Both the position numbers and the translations under genes were made by a program. DNA of 28,592 bases, from contig JAYEJW010000473.1 of assembly GCA_034716535.1 (NCBI GenBank), forward strand, positions 1-28,592, read 5' to 3'. Each line of letters begins with the position of its first letter. The first letter of the stretch is position 1. Under the pieces are notes generated by a model. That model did not search any database, was not told the DNA's origin, and worked only from the letters and a program-made list of their open reading frames with translations. This DNA comes from JAYEJW01 sp034716535. GTDB lineage: Bacteria > Pseudomonadota > Gammaproteobacteria > Chromatiales > Chromatiaceae. Below are positions 18,278-26,291 of this stretch, in pieces.

Positions 18278-19525
18278 ATGAGTGGCAGACGGGTCGTAGT
18301 GACCGGGGTTGGAATCGTCGCCCCAGTGGGTTTGGACACCAAATCCGCTTGGGACAACATTCTGGCCGGGAAGAGCGGTATTCAGCCGATTACCCACTTT
18401 GATGTCGAGCCCTTCACTACTCGCTTCGGCGGCCCCATCTACGGCTTCGATCCGACCCTCTATGTCACGAAGAAAGATGCCCGCAAGATGGACAAGTTCA
18501 TCCACTACGGCATCGGCGCAGGGACACAGGCGATCGAGGATGCGGGACTCGAGGTGACGGAGGAGAACTGCAAGCGCATCGGCGTCGCGATCGGTTCCGG
18601 CATCGGGGGCATTACGGGCATCGAGAATAACTACGAGGCCTACCGGCAGGGCGGTCCGCGGAAGATCTCGCCCTTCTTCGTTCCTGCGAACATCGTCAAC
18701 ATGGTGGCTGGGGATCTGTCCATAAAGTACGGTCTCAAAGGGCCGAACTACTCCATCGTGTCCGCCTGCAGTACCGGGACCCACAATATCGGGGAGGCGG
18801 CCCTGATGATCCGCCACGGGATCGTGGATGTCATGGTCGCCGGCGGCGCGGAGATGGCCACATCACCCGTGGGACTCGGCGGTTTCGCCGCGGCCCGGGC
18901 GTTGTCCACGCGCAACGACGACCCGGAACGCGCAAGCCGCCCGTTCGACAAGGATCGGGATGGGTTCGTGTTGAGCGACGGTGCCGGTGTCGTGGTCCTG
19001 GAGGAGTATGAGCAGGCGAAGTCCAGAGGCGCGCCGATTTACGCGGAATTGGTTGGCATCGGCATGAATTCGGATGCTTATCATATGACCGCGCCGTCGG
19101 AGAACGGCGAGGGCGCGCGGGACTGCATGCTCCTGGCCCTGTCCGACGCCGGTCTGAATCCGGAGCAGGTTGATTACATCAACGCCCACGGAACCTCCAC
19201 ACCGGCCGGCGACATCGCCGAGACCAAGGGCGTCAAGGGTGCTTTCGGCGACTATGCGACGAGGCTGGCGGTTAGCTCGACCAAGTCCATGACCGGGCAC
19301 ATGCTCGGTGCCGCCGGCGGCGCGGAAGCGATCTTCAGCCTTCTGGCGATCCGCGATCAGGTAGCACCGCCGACCATCAACTACGAGACGCCGGACCCCG
19401 AGTGTGACCTTGATTGCGTGCCCAACACCGCGCGGCAGATGAAGATCGACGTGGCGCTGAGCAACTCGTTCGGTTTCGGGGGTACCAACGGCACACTCAT
19501 CTTCCGCCGAGTCTCGGGATCCTGA
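18278..19525 (+). CDS. fabF: 3-oxoacyl-ACP synthase II
   Basis: A 415-residue condensing enzyme that elongates acyl-ACP with malonyl-ACP, including the temperature-sensitive C16:1 to C18:1 step in E. coli. The Cys-His-His triad is Cys164 (VSACSTGTHNIG), His304 (INAHGTSTPAGD) and His341 (TKSMTGHMLGAAG), within one residue of E. coli numbering. The N-terminus RRVVVTGVGIVAPVG and C-terminus SNSFGFGGTNGTLIF are typical. The ATG at 18278 has AAGGGG (18266-18271) 6 bases upstream. Confidence 0.98.
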   Translation: MSGRRVVVTGVGIVAPVGLDTKSAWDNILAGKSGIQPITHFDVEPFTTRFGGPIYGFDPTLYVTKKDARKMDKFIHYGIGAGTQAIEDAGLEVTEENCKRIGVAIGSGIGGITGIENNYEAYRQGGPRKISPFFVPANIVNMVAGDLSIKYGLKGPNYSIVSACSTGTHNIGEAALMIRHGIVDVMVAGGAEMATSPVGLGGFAAARALSTRNDDPERASRPFDKDRDGFVLSDGAGVVVLEEYEQAKSRGAPIYAELVGIGMNSDAYHMTAPSENGEGARDCMLLALSDAGLNPEQVDYINAHGTSTPAGDIAETKGVKGAFGDYATRLAVSSTKSMTGHMLGAAGGAEAIFSLLAIRDQVAPPTINYETPDPECDLDCVPNTARQMKIDVALSNSFGFGGTNGTLIFRRVSGS

Positions 19526-19600
19526 GAACCTCCCGCCATCGTCGTTTGTGTCCGTCCCGGCCCTTTCCTGCACAGAGGAACCGGGTGACTCGGTGCGCCC

Positions 19601-20455
19601 ATGGCGCACCTCCAGGATAAAGCGCTCGTAAACGGCATCGCAGCAGACCGGCTGTCGATCCTCGACCGTGGCCTCATGTATGGAGACGGGCTCTTCGAGA
19701 CGATTGCCGTCTGCGATGGCGATCCCTGTCTCTGGCGCGAGCACGTCGGGCGCCTGCGCCGTGGGGCGGGGCGGCTCGGTATCCCTTGTCCCGCCGAGGG
19801 GTTGTTGCGGGAGGAGCTCGGGCGGGTGGCCGACGGGGAGTCCCCGTGCGTGGTCAAGATCGTTCTGACCCGCGGCGTCGGTGGCCGCGGCTATCCCCCG
19901 CCGGTCCATCCGCAGCCGACACGCATCCTGATCCGCTATCCCTGGCCGGACCATCCGGCTGACTGGCCGGAGGAGGGGGTCGTCGTTACCCTCTGCCGCA
20001 CGCCGTTGGGTATGAACCCGGCTCTCGCCGGGGTCAAGCACCTGAACCGTCTGGAGCAGGTGATGGCGCGCAGTGAATGGAGCGATCCGCAAATTGCCGA
20101 GGGGCTGATGAGCGATGGCAAAGGGCGGGTGATCGCGGGTACCATGAGCAACCTGTTTCTGGTCGAGGGCACGCGGATCTGCACGCCCCGCCTTCACGCG
20201 TCCGGTATCGAGGGAACCGTCAGGGGGCTGGTCTTGCGTATCGCCGGCGCCCATGGATTCGAGTCGGCGGAAGTGGACGTCGATGACAGGACATTGTGCG
20301 CGGCGGATGGCCTGTTCCTGACCAACTCCCTCATCGGTGTCTGGCCGGTGCGCCGTCTGGGGTATCTGGCCTTGGACGTGGGGCGCCTCCCCGGGGAGCT
20401 GATACGCGCGGTGAGGCGGCGGGCGCTTACGCCGGAAACGGGGACTGGAAACTGA
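19601..20455 (+). CDS. pabC: Aminodeoxychorismate lyase
   Basis: A 284-residue PLP enzyme of fold type IV that splits 4-amino-4-deoxychorismate into pyruvate and 4-aminobenzoate for folate synthesis. DRGLMYGDGLFETI (22-35) is the family N-terminal block, the PLP lysine is Lys146 in GVKHLNRLEQVMA, and GTMSNLFLV and SGIEGTVRG follow. It resembles branched-chain and D-amino acid transaminases, but its place between fabF and mltG fixes the call. The ATG at 19601 is the likely start, though GAGG is more than 20 bases upstream. Its stop shares one base with the mltG start (TGATG). Confidence 0.93.
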   Translation: MAHLQDKALVNGIAADRLSILDRGLMYGDGLFETIAVCDGDPCLWREHVGRLRRGAGRLGIPCPAEGLLREELGRVADGESPCVVKIVLTRGVGGRGYPPPVHPQPTRILIRYPWPDHPADWPEEGVVVTLCRTPLGMNPALAGVKHLNRLEQVMARSEWSDPQIAEGLMSDGKGRVIAGTMSNLFLVEGTRICTPRLHASGIEGTVRGLVLRIAGAHGFESAEVDVDDRTLCAADGLFLTNSLIGVWPVRRLGYLALDVGRLPGELIRAVRRRALTPETGTGN

Positions 20456-21450
20456 TGCGCGTGCTTCTGGTGATCCTCCTCGGAATCGCCTTGATTGCCG
20501 GCAGTGCCTGGATGGAATACAGGCGCTTCCTCGCGACCCCGCTCGTGCTCGATGAAAGCACGCTCGTATTGGACGTGCCGCGAGGGACCTCGCTGCGCCG
20601 GCTGAGCGAGGATCTCACTGCATGCGGCGTGCTCGATCATCCCTATTTCTTCATGGTCCTGGCCCACGTCACGGGTGATGCCTCGCGAATCAAGGCCGGA
20701 GAGTATGCGGTTTCCACCGGCCTCACGCCCCCCGAACTGCTTGGGCTGCTGACCTCGGGAAGGGTGGTGCAACGCCCCTTTACGCTCGTGGAGGGTTGGA
20801 CCTATCGGCAGGCCGTGACTGCCGTTACCGAGGACGAGCGTTTGGAGGCGGAGCTCGATGATCTGTCCACGGACGCCGTCATGCGCCGTCTCGGATATCC
20901 GGACGAGCATCCGGAGGGCCGGTTCTTCCCGGACACCTATCACTTCCCGAAAGGGACCAGCGATCTTCAGATCCTGCGCCGGGCTTACGAGACCATGCAG
21001 CGTGTCTTGGCCGAGGAGTGGGAGAGGCGCGAAGAGGGTCTACCCCTACAGACGCCGGACGAGGCCCTGATTCTTGCCTCCGTCGTTGAGAAGGAGACCG
21101 GGCTCGCCCCCGAGCGCGCGCAGATCGCGGGTGTGTTCGTACGCCGGTTGAATCTGGGCATGAAGCTGCAGACGGATCCTACGGTCATCTACGGGCTCGG
21201 CGAGTCCTTCGACGGCGATCTGAGGCGCGCCGATTTGGAACGGGATACGCCCTATAACACTTACGTTCACGCCGGTCTTCCTCCTACGCCCATCTCCTTG
21301 CCAGGGCGCGAGGCGATCCACGCGGTGCTGCACCCGGCGGATGGCGATAGCCTCTACTTCGTTGCCAAGGGGGACGGCAGCCACCACTTCTCGGCCACCC
21401 TCGCCGAGCACAACCGGGCGGTGAGCCAATACCAGCTCCGCAAACCTTAA
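20455..21450 (+). CDS. mltG: Endolytic murein transglycosylase
   Basis: A 331-residue inner-membrane enzyme that cuts nascent glycan strands and is thought to set glycan length. A single membrane anchor occupies about residues 2-20 (LLVILLGIALIAGSAW). A LysM-like region with LDVPRGTSLRRLSEDL follows, then the YceG/MltG domain. The catalytic glutamate is Glu212 in SVVEKETG, and the block LQTDPTVIYGLGE, NTYVHAGLPPTPISLPG and LYFVAKGDGSHHFS is diagnostic. The start is the ATG at 20455, sharing its first base with the pabC stop; the frame is open further upstream through pabC, but that part lacks the membrane anchor pattern. Confidence 0.96.
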   Translation: MRVLLVILLGIALIAGSAWMEYRRFLATPLVLDESTLVLDVPRGTSLRRLSEDLTACGVLDHPYFFMVLAHVTGDASRIKAGEYAVSTGLTPPELLGLLTSGRVVQRPFTLVEGWTYRQAVTAVTEDERLEAELDDLSTDAVMRRLGYPDEHPEGRFFPDTYHFPKGTSDLQILRRAYETMQRVLAEEWERREEGLPLQTPDEALILASVVEKETGLAPERAQIAGVFVRRLNLGMKLQTDPTVIYGLGESFDGDLRRADLERDTPYNTYVHAGLPPTPISLPGREAIHAVLHPADGDSLYFVAKGDGSHHFSATLAEHNRAVSQYQLRKP

Positions 21451-21466
21451 GCTAACGAGAGACTCG

Positions 21467-22102
21467 ATGGGTACGAAAGGCAGGTTCATCACCCTGGAGG
21501 GCATCGAAGGGGCCGGCAAGTCCACCCAATTGGAGGTAGTCCGGGCCTGTCTGGAGGAGCGGGGAATCCCTTTACTCGCCACCCGTGAGCCCGGCGGATC
21601 ACCCATTGGCGAGCGCATCCGCGAGCTGCTGCTCGATCCGGCCTGCCGGGGGATGGCGACCGATACCGAGCTGATGCTCATGTTCGCCGCCCGCGCGGAG
21701 CACCTGGAGCGGAAGATCCGACCCGCTCTGATGCAGGGAACCTGGGTGGTCTGCGACCGTTTCACGGATGCGACTTACGCCTATCAGGGGGGTGGTCGCG
21801 GCGTCGATGTCGGGCGCATCGCCCTGCTGGAGGACTTCGTCCAGGGACCGCTGCGGCCTGACCTGACCCTGCTGTTCGATCTGCCGGTGCTCGCCGGGTT
21901 GGAGCGCGCCGGGAATCGCTCAGCGCCGGACCGGTTCGAGTCGGAGACCGTCCGATTCTTCGAAGACGTCCGCCGGGCCTACCTGGGGCTCGCCGAGCGC
22001 AACCAGGGGCGCATACGCCTAGTCGATGCCGGGGCAGCCGCAGACGAGGTCGGCGCGCAGGTCCGCGATCTGGTCGCCGACTTCATCGGCCGGGTGGCTT
22101 GA
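21467..22102 (+). CDS. tmk: Thymidylate kinase
   Basis: A 211-residue kinase that phosphorylates dTMP to dTDP. The P-loop is GIEGAGKST (12-20) in RFITLEGIEGAGKSTQ. TREPGGSPIGE is the substrate block, VVCDRFTDATYAYQGGGRG is the DRY/DRF region, and the lid has RSAPDRFE. The ATG at 21467 follows mltG by 16 bases with a modest GAGAG site. The order mltG-tmk-holB is conserved. Confidence 0.98.
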   Translation: MGTKGRFITLEGIEGAGKSTQLEVVRACLEERGIPLLATREPGGSPIGERIRELLLDPACRGMATDTELMLMFAARAEHLERKIRPALMQGTWVVCDRFTDATYAYQGGGRGVDVGRIALLEDFVQGPLRPDLTLLFDLPVLAGLERAGNRSAPDRFESETVRFFEDVRRAYLGLAERNQGRIRLVDAGAAADEVGAQVRDLVADFIGRVA

Positions 22103-22157
22103 TGCTCAGTCCAAGGGCCAGGCTCCAGGACGTACGAAAGGGCGCTCGGTCGATGTC

Positions 22158-23162
22158 ATGACAGGGGAAACGGCTGGCAACGAAATTCTGCCCTGGCACC
22201 GGGGCTGCTGGGACACCCTGCGGGCGGCGCGGGATGCCGACCGCCTACCCCACGCCCTGCTGATCGCCGGTCCCGCGGGTGTTGGCAAGCGCCGCCTGGT
22301 GTCCTTGTTCGCACGATCCCTGCTTTGTCAGCGTCTCGACAGCGAGGGATTTCCCTGCGGGATCTGCCGCGACTGCCAACTACTCGCCGCCGGAACGCAC
22401 CCGGATTATCTTCAGATCGGACCGGATGAGCAGGGTAAGTCCAAAGAGATTCGGGTGGATACGGTGCGTCGCCTCGTCGATGCGGACGCCCTGACGGCGA
22501 GCCGGGGCGTCTTCAAGGTGATTCTGGTCGATCCGGCGCAGCAGTTGAATACCGCCGCCGCCAATAGTCTGCTCAAGACCTTGGAGGAGCCCGCGCCCGG
22601 TACCCTGTTGTTTCTGATCAGCGAGCAGCCGGGCCGGCTTCCGGCGACGATCCGAAGCCGCTGTCAGGTTCTGAAGGTGCCCGTGCCGGCTGAGTCCGTG
22701 GCCCTGGAGTGGTTGAGCGGGCAAGCGGCCGGTGGCGTCGACCTGGCGTTGCTGCGTCTGGCCCAGGGTGCCCCTCTGCGGGCGCTGCTTCTCTCGGAGA
22801 CCGGTCAGCTTGCCGAGCGGGAGAAGGCGTTTTCGGGCTTCGCAGCCGTGGGCAACGGGGTACGGGATCCCATCGCCGAGGCGGCTGCCTGGAGCCATCG
22901 GGAGCCGGCGGTCGTGCTGGATTGGCTGAGCAGCTGGCTGAGTGATATGTTGCGGCTGACGAGCGGGCATCCGAAGCCGCGGTTGGACAACGTCGACAAG
23001 GTCGATGTTTTGCGCGCCTTGGCCGAACGGCTCGAGCCGGCAGAGGGCCATCGCTTTCTTCGGGACATTCTTCGCGCCAGAAAACGTGATCACACGACCC
23101 TCAACCCTCTGCTACTCTACGAATCCCTCTTGGTGGAATGGGCGGGGATTGCTAGGCTTTGA
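22158..23162 (+). CDS. holB: DNA polymerase III delta' subunit
   Basis: A 334-residue clamp-loader subunit that works with the delta and gamma/tau subunits to place the sliding clamp on DNA. HALLIAGPAGVGKRRLV (32-48) is the Walker-A region, with GK present but Arg in place of the usual Ser/Thr. Cys57, Cys67, Cys70 and Cys73 make the zinc module (E. coli Cys50, 59, 62, 65). NTAAANSLLKTLEEP and the SRC motif (IRSRCQVL) are conserved. The ATG at 22158 is the first in-frame start that suits the family N-terminus (ILPWHRGCWDTL); the frame is open earlier, overlapping tmk. The ribosome site is weak. Confidence 0.95.
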   Translation: MTGETAGNEILPWHRGCWDTLRAARDADRLPHALLIAGPAGVGKRRLVSLFARSLLCQRLDSEGFPCGICRDCQLLAAGTHPDYLQIGPDEQGKSKEIRVDTVRRLVDADALTASRGVFKVILVDPAQQLNTAAANSLLKTLEEPAPGTLLFLISEQPGRLPATIRSRCQVLKVPVPAESVALEWLSGQAAGGVDLALLRLAQGAPLRALLLSETGQLAEREKAFSGFAAVGNGVRDPIAEAAAWSHREPAVVLDWLSSWLSDMLRLTSGHPKPRLDNVDKVDVLRALAERLEPAEGHRFLRDILRARKRDHTTLNPLLLYESLLVEWAGIARL

Positions 23163-23182
23163 GGGCACATCCTTGTGGCGCA

Positions 23183-23209
23183 GGAAACGCTGAATTAATT
23201 AGTGTTTCC
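23183..23209 (+). other. Imperfect hairpin between holB and pilZ
   Basis: GGAAACGCTGA (23183-23193) pairs with TTAGTGTTTCC (23199-23209) around an ATTAA loop, an 11-bp stem with two G-U pairs. No U-run follows. It lies 20 bases after the holB stop and may mark an mRNA processing or stability element within the operon. Confidence 0.45.
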
Positions 23210-23258
23210 CTGATCGCCAGAGATTTGGCCAATCCGACAACTGGGAGTCAGAGCGAAC

Positions 23259-23615
23259 ATGGATCCTGGAGCACTTGGCGGGCAGCAACGTATCCTCAGT
23301 GTCGTCATCAAGGATACGAGCGCGCTCTACGCGGCGTTCATGCCTTTTGTCAACAATGGCGGCTTGTTCATTCCCACAAGCAAGCGCTACCAGATCGGCG
23401 ACGAGATCTTTCTCTTGCTGCGACTCATGGATGAGTCTGAGCGGATTCCCGTCGCGGGCAAGGTCGTCTGGGTAACACCCGAGAGCGCGGAGGGGGACCG
23501 GACCGTGGGGGTCGGCGTGCAGTTCAGCGATCAGGACAAGGGCGTCACTCGCCGTAAGATCGAGGATCACCTGGTGGTCATGTTGAACTCGGACCGTCCT
23601 ACCCACACCATGTAA
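23259..23615 (+). CDS. pilZ: Type IV pilus assembly protein PilZ
   Basis: A 118-residue single PilZ-domain protein, the same length as Pseudomonas aeruginosa PilZ. Matching stretches are LYAAFMPFVNNGGLFIPTSK, GDEIFLLLRLMD, RIPVAGKVVWVTP and GVGVQFS. The c-di-GMP-binding residues of other PilZ domains (RxxxR and DxSxxG) are absent: the corresponding site reads NNGGLFIPT. This is typical of the PilZ subtype that acts in type IV pilus assembly without binding c-di-GMP. The ATG at 23259 has GGGAG about 12 bases upstream. The holB-pilZ-tatD order is as in pseudomonads and implies the organism makes type IV pili. Confidence 0.95.
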   Translation: MDPGALGGQQRILSVVIKDTSALYAAFMPFVNNGGLFIPTSKRYQIGDEIFLLLRLMDESERIPVAGKVVWVTPESAEGDRTVGVGVQFSDQDKGVTRRKIEDHLVVMLNSDRPTHTM

Positions 23616-23748
23616 CCGCGCGGGCGCGCAAGCGAAGAAAAGCAGTCGGCACCCGGCTGTCGGCGATCAGCCCGGCGCAATGCTGATCGCCAACCGCTCT
23701 TGTTGGGCTCAACGGCTGTCTGTGATTGGGAGTAGAGACCGGATTACG

Positions 23749-24528
23749 ATGTTGGTGGATTCACACTGCCACCTCGACCGTGTCAACCTCAAGCCCTACG
23801 CCGGCTCTTTCGATCTTCTGATGGAAGCGACCGGCGAGGCGGGGGTCGATCATCTGCTGTGCGTCTCCATCGACCTGGAACACTACCCCAAGATGCGTGC
23901 CTTGGTCGATCCCTACGACCAGGTATCCGTGTCTGTGGGCGTGCACCCGAACGAGCGCCACCGTCGTGAGCCGGCCCCCGAAGAACTGGTCGACCTCGCC
24001 GCAGACCCGCGCAACGTGGCCATCGGTGAGACGGGCTTGGACTATTACCGTAGCGACGGCGATCTGGGCTGGCAGCAGGAGCGTTTTCGTACCCATATCG
24101 CCGCCGCCCGGCGCTGCGGAAAGCCCCTGATCGTCCACACGCGGGACGCGCGCAAAGATACCCTCCGCATCCTCCGGGAAGAGCAGGCGAGGGAGGTAGG
24201 CGGGGTGCTGCACTGCTTCACGGAGACCTGGGAAATGGCCAAACAGGCCCTGGATCTGGGCTTCTACGTCTCCTTCTCCGGTATCGTCACCTTTAACAAT
24301 GCGGAGGATCTGCGGGAGGTGGCGGCCAAGGTTCCCCTGGACCGCCTGCTGATCGAGACCGATTGCCCCTACCTGACCCCGGTGCCTCACCGCGGAAGGC
24401 CGAACGAGCCCAGGTTCGTCTCCCACGTGGCCGAATGCATTGCGGAGGTGCGCGGGATGGACGCTGACGAGGTCGCCGCCGCCACCCACGACAACTTCTT
24501 CCTCCTCTTCAAGGACGCCGCGGCCTAG
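23749..24528 (+). CDS. TatD-family metal-dependent hydrolase (YcfH type)
   Basis: A 259-residue amidohydrolase-fold protein with metal-dependent DNase activity in characterised relatives. The N-terminal metal motif is DSHCHLD (His6, His8). GETGLDYYR, PLIVHTRDA, GVLHCFTETWEMA and IETDCPYLTPVPHRGRPNEP follow and supply the remaining ligands. The place after holB/pilZ matches E. coli ycfH rather than tatD itself. I chose the ATG at 23749 because it sits directly before the metal motif; an upstream in-frame ATG at 23680 would add 23 residues without family similarity. It is the last gene of the plus-strand operon and ends 12 bases before a convergent gene. Confidence 0.95.
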   Translation: MLVDSHCHLDRVNLKPYAGSFDLLMEATGEAGVDHLLCVSIDLEHYPKMRALVDPYDQVSVSVGVHPNERHRREPAPEELVDLAADPRNVAIGETGLDYYRSDGDLGWQQERFRTHIAAARRCGKPLIVHTRDARKDTLRILREEQAREVGGVLHCFTETWEMAKQALDLGFYVSFSGIVTFNNAEDLREVAAKVPLDRLLIETDCPYLTPVPHRGRPNEPRFVSHVAECIAEVRGMDADEVAAATHDNFFLLFKDAAA

Positions 24529-24560
24529 CCGCTCATCGGCTCACTTCTTTTCTTTCTTCT
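24527..24560 (+). terminator. Terminator-like hairpin for tatD inside the end of the convergent gene
   Basis: AGCCG (24527-24531) pairs with CGGCT (24537-24541) across a CTCAT loop, followed by the pyrimidine-rich run CACTTCTTTTCTTTCTTCT (24542-24560). The T-rich run is the complement of the lysine and glutamate codons that end the minus-strand gene. The stem is only 5 bp, so efficiency is uncertain. Confidence 0.4.
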
Positions 24561-26100
24561 CGGCGAACCGCTTCTGCCCGCAGGGAATGTAGCCGCTGCC
24601 GTCACAGACGTCCTGCTTGAGCGCCTCCTTCAGCCCGTCGCAGAGGGTGCGCAGCACTTTGATGCGGGCGAAGGGCTTGTCGTCGCCCTCCACGAGGGTC
24701 CAGGACGCGGATTCGGTGCTGGTATGTACCACCATCTCATTGACGGCCGCCTTGTACTGCGGCCACTTCTCCCGGTTGCGCCAGTCCTCGTCCGTGATCT
24801 TGAAACGCTTGTAGGGCACCTGCTCCCGGTCCTGGAAGCGGCGCAGTTGCTCCTCCTGACTGACCTGGAGCCAGAATTTGAACAGGATCACGCCGCTCTC
24901 GGCCAACTGCTCCTCGAACTGGTTGATCTCCGCGTAGGAGCGGCGCCACTCCACATCGGTGGCGAACCCTTCCACGCGCTCGACCAGGACCCGGCCGTAC
25001 CAGGAGCGGTCGTAGATGGTAATGTAGCCCGCGCGGGGGATGTGGCGCCAGAACCGCCACAAATAATGGTGGGCCTTCTCCTCATCGGTGGGCGCAGCCA
25101 CTGGAATGGCCCGGTAGAGGCGCGCGTCGATGGCGCTCGTGAAGCGGCGAATGGCGCCGCCCTTGCCGCCGGCGTCCACTCCCTCGAACACAAGTACGAT
25201 GGAGCGGTTCTTCTTGTAGGCCTGCCAGGCCAGGTCGTTGAGCTCCGTCTGCAGCTGATTCAGCGCGGTCTTGTACTCGTCCCTGGGCAGGGCCAGGGAG
25301 AGATCCATCTGGTCGAGCAGGGTGACCTGGGCACTTTCCGCGTCCGGTAGTTCGAGGGTGCTGGACGTGGGTGGCGGCTCCATGGCCGGCGGCTGGCTGA
25401 GGCGGGTCTTGATTGCCTGCAGCAGGGTCTTGCCCACGGTGAGGTCGCGATAACGCCGGTCGTCGGCCTCGATCAGGTACCAGGGCGCAACGCCACGGTC
25501 GGTGTGGCGGATGATGCGCTCGGCCACACGCTCGAAGTGGTGGTACTGTTCGGAGAACGAGGACTTGTCCGGCAGCATCTTCCACCGGCTCTTGTCGTCC
25601 CGGGACAGCTCCTTGAGCCGTTTCTTCTGATCCTTCTCCGCGAGGTGAAACCAGAACTTGACGATGAGAGCGCCGTCGTGGATGAGCATACGCTCGAAAT
25701 CCACGATGCGGTTGAGCTCCGCGTCCAGCTCGGCGTCGTTGCACAGATTCCGAAAGCGATGCTCGATGGGGGCCAGATACCAGCCGCCGAACAGAATCGC
25801 CATCTCACCCCGGGGCGCTAGGGAGCGCCAGAAGCGCCAATAGCGCGGGCGCTGGCGCTCCTCATCGGTCTCGTCCCAGAAGGCGAAGGTCTGCACCCCG
25901 CGGGTATCCAGCCACTCGTTGAGCCGGTTCACGACCTCGCCCTTGCCGGCGCCTTCCACGCCGGAGACGATGATGATGAGCGGGATATCCGTCTGCAGCA
26001 GCTCCCTCTGCACGAGCAGCAGCTGGGTGCGCAGCTCTTCCTGCTGTTGTTTGTAGGTCTCTTTGTCGACCTTGCGTCCGACCTTCGTCGCCTCGAACAT
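24541..26100 (-). CDS. pap: Polyphosphate:AMP phosphotransferase (two-domain PPK2)
   Basis: A 519-residue class II PPK2-type enzyme that phosphorylates AMP to ADP with polyphosphate. Two tandem PPK2 domains are visible. The first (about 20-235) has Walker A GVEGAGKG (47-54) and a lid-like RYWRFWRSLAPRGEM, but the expected Asp-Arg of Walker B is replaced by FGGWY (104-108). The second (about 275-495) has Walker A GVDAGGKGG (307-315), WRFWRHIPRAGYI and an intact Walker B DRSWYGR (364-370). So the C-terminal half should be catalytic and the N-terminal half structural, as in known two-domain members. The tail has two cysteines (499, 507) and ends EKKEKK. The ATG at 26100 has AGGGGG (26112-26107) 6 bases upstream. 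Confidence 0.92.
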   Translation of the reverse strand: MFEATKVGRKVDKETYKQQQEELRTQLLLVQRELLQTDIPLIIIVSGVEGAGKGEVVNRLNEWLDTRGVQTFAFWDETDEERQRPRYWRFWRSLAPRGEMAILFGGWYLAPIEHRFRNLCNDAELDAELNRIVDFERMLIHDGALIVKFWFHLAEKDQKKRLKELSRDDKSRWKMLPDKSSFSEQYHHFERVAERIIRHTDRGVAPWYLIEADDRRYRDLTVGKTLLQAIKTRLSQPPAMEPPPTSSTLELPDAESAQVTLLDQMDLSLALPRDEYKTALNQLQTELNDLAWQAYKKNRSIVLVFEGVDAGGKGGAIRRFTSAIDARLYRAIPVAAPTDEEKAHHYLWRFWRHIPRAGYITIYDRSWYGRVLVERVEGFATDVEWRRSYAEINQFEEQLAESGVILFKFWLQVSQEEQLRRFQDREQVPYKRFKITDEDWRNREKWPQYKAAVNEMVVHTSTESASWTLVEGDDKPFARIKVLRTLCDGLKEALKQDVCDGSGYIPCGQKRFAEKKEKK

Positions 26101-26291
26101 GGGCTTCCCCCTATCGTGAGCCTCTTATTCCCGGCTCCAGATTTCAAGAACCGGTTTCCTCAGACCTAACCACAGGGACGCAAAGATTTCAAACGAAGCC
26201 GGCTTGGACGAACCAGGGTTTTACTGTCCTGGTCGCGATGGGCATGGCCGGTGGCCGTCGTGGGGGTGTTCTTTGCGGTACAGGCGTTCGG
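26101..26291. other. Intergenic region upstream of pap, no gene seen
   Basis: This 191-base gap must contain the pap promoter on the minus strand and the 3' end of the acyl-CoA synthetase message. I see the pap ribosome site, a 9-base direct repeat AGATTTCAA (26139-26147 and 26184-26192; TTGAAATCT on the minus strand), and an ACCAGG/CCTGGT dyad (26212-26217 and 26228-26233) without a U-run. No promoter stands out and no open frame is protein-like. Confidence 0.4.

Noticed and set aside
26139..26192. Direct repeat AGATTTCAA upstream of pap as a regulator site
   Set aside because: Only 9 bases in two copies with no symmetry; chance is a fair explanation, so it is only mentioned in the intergenic entry.
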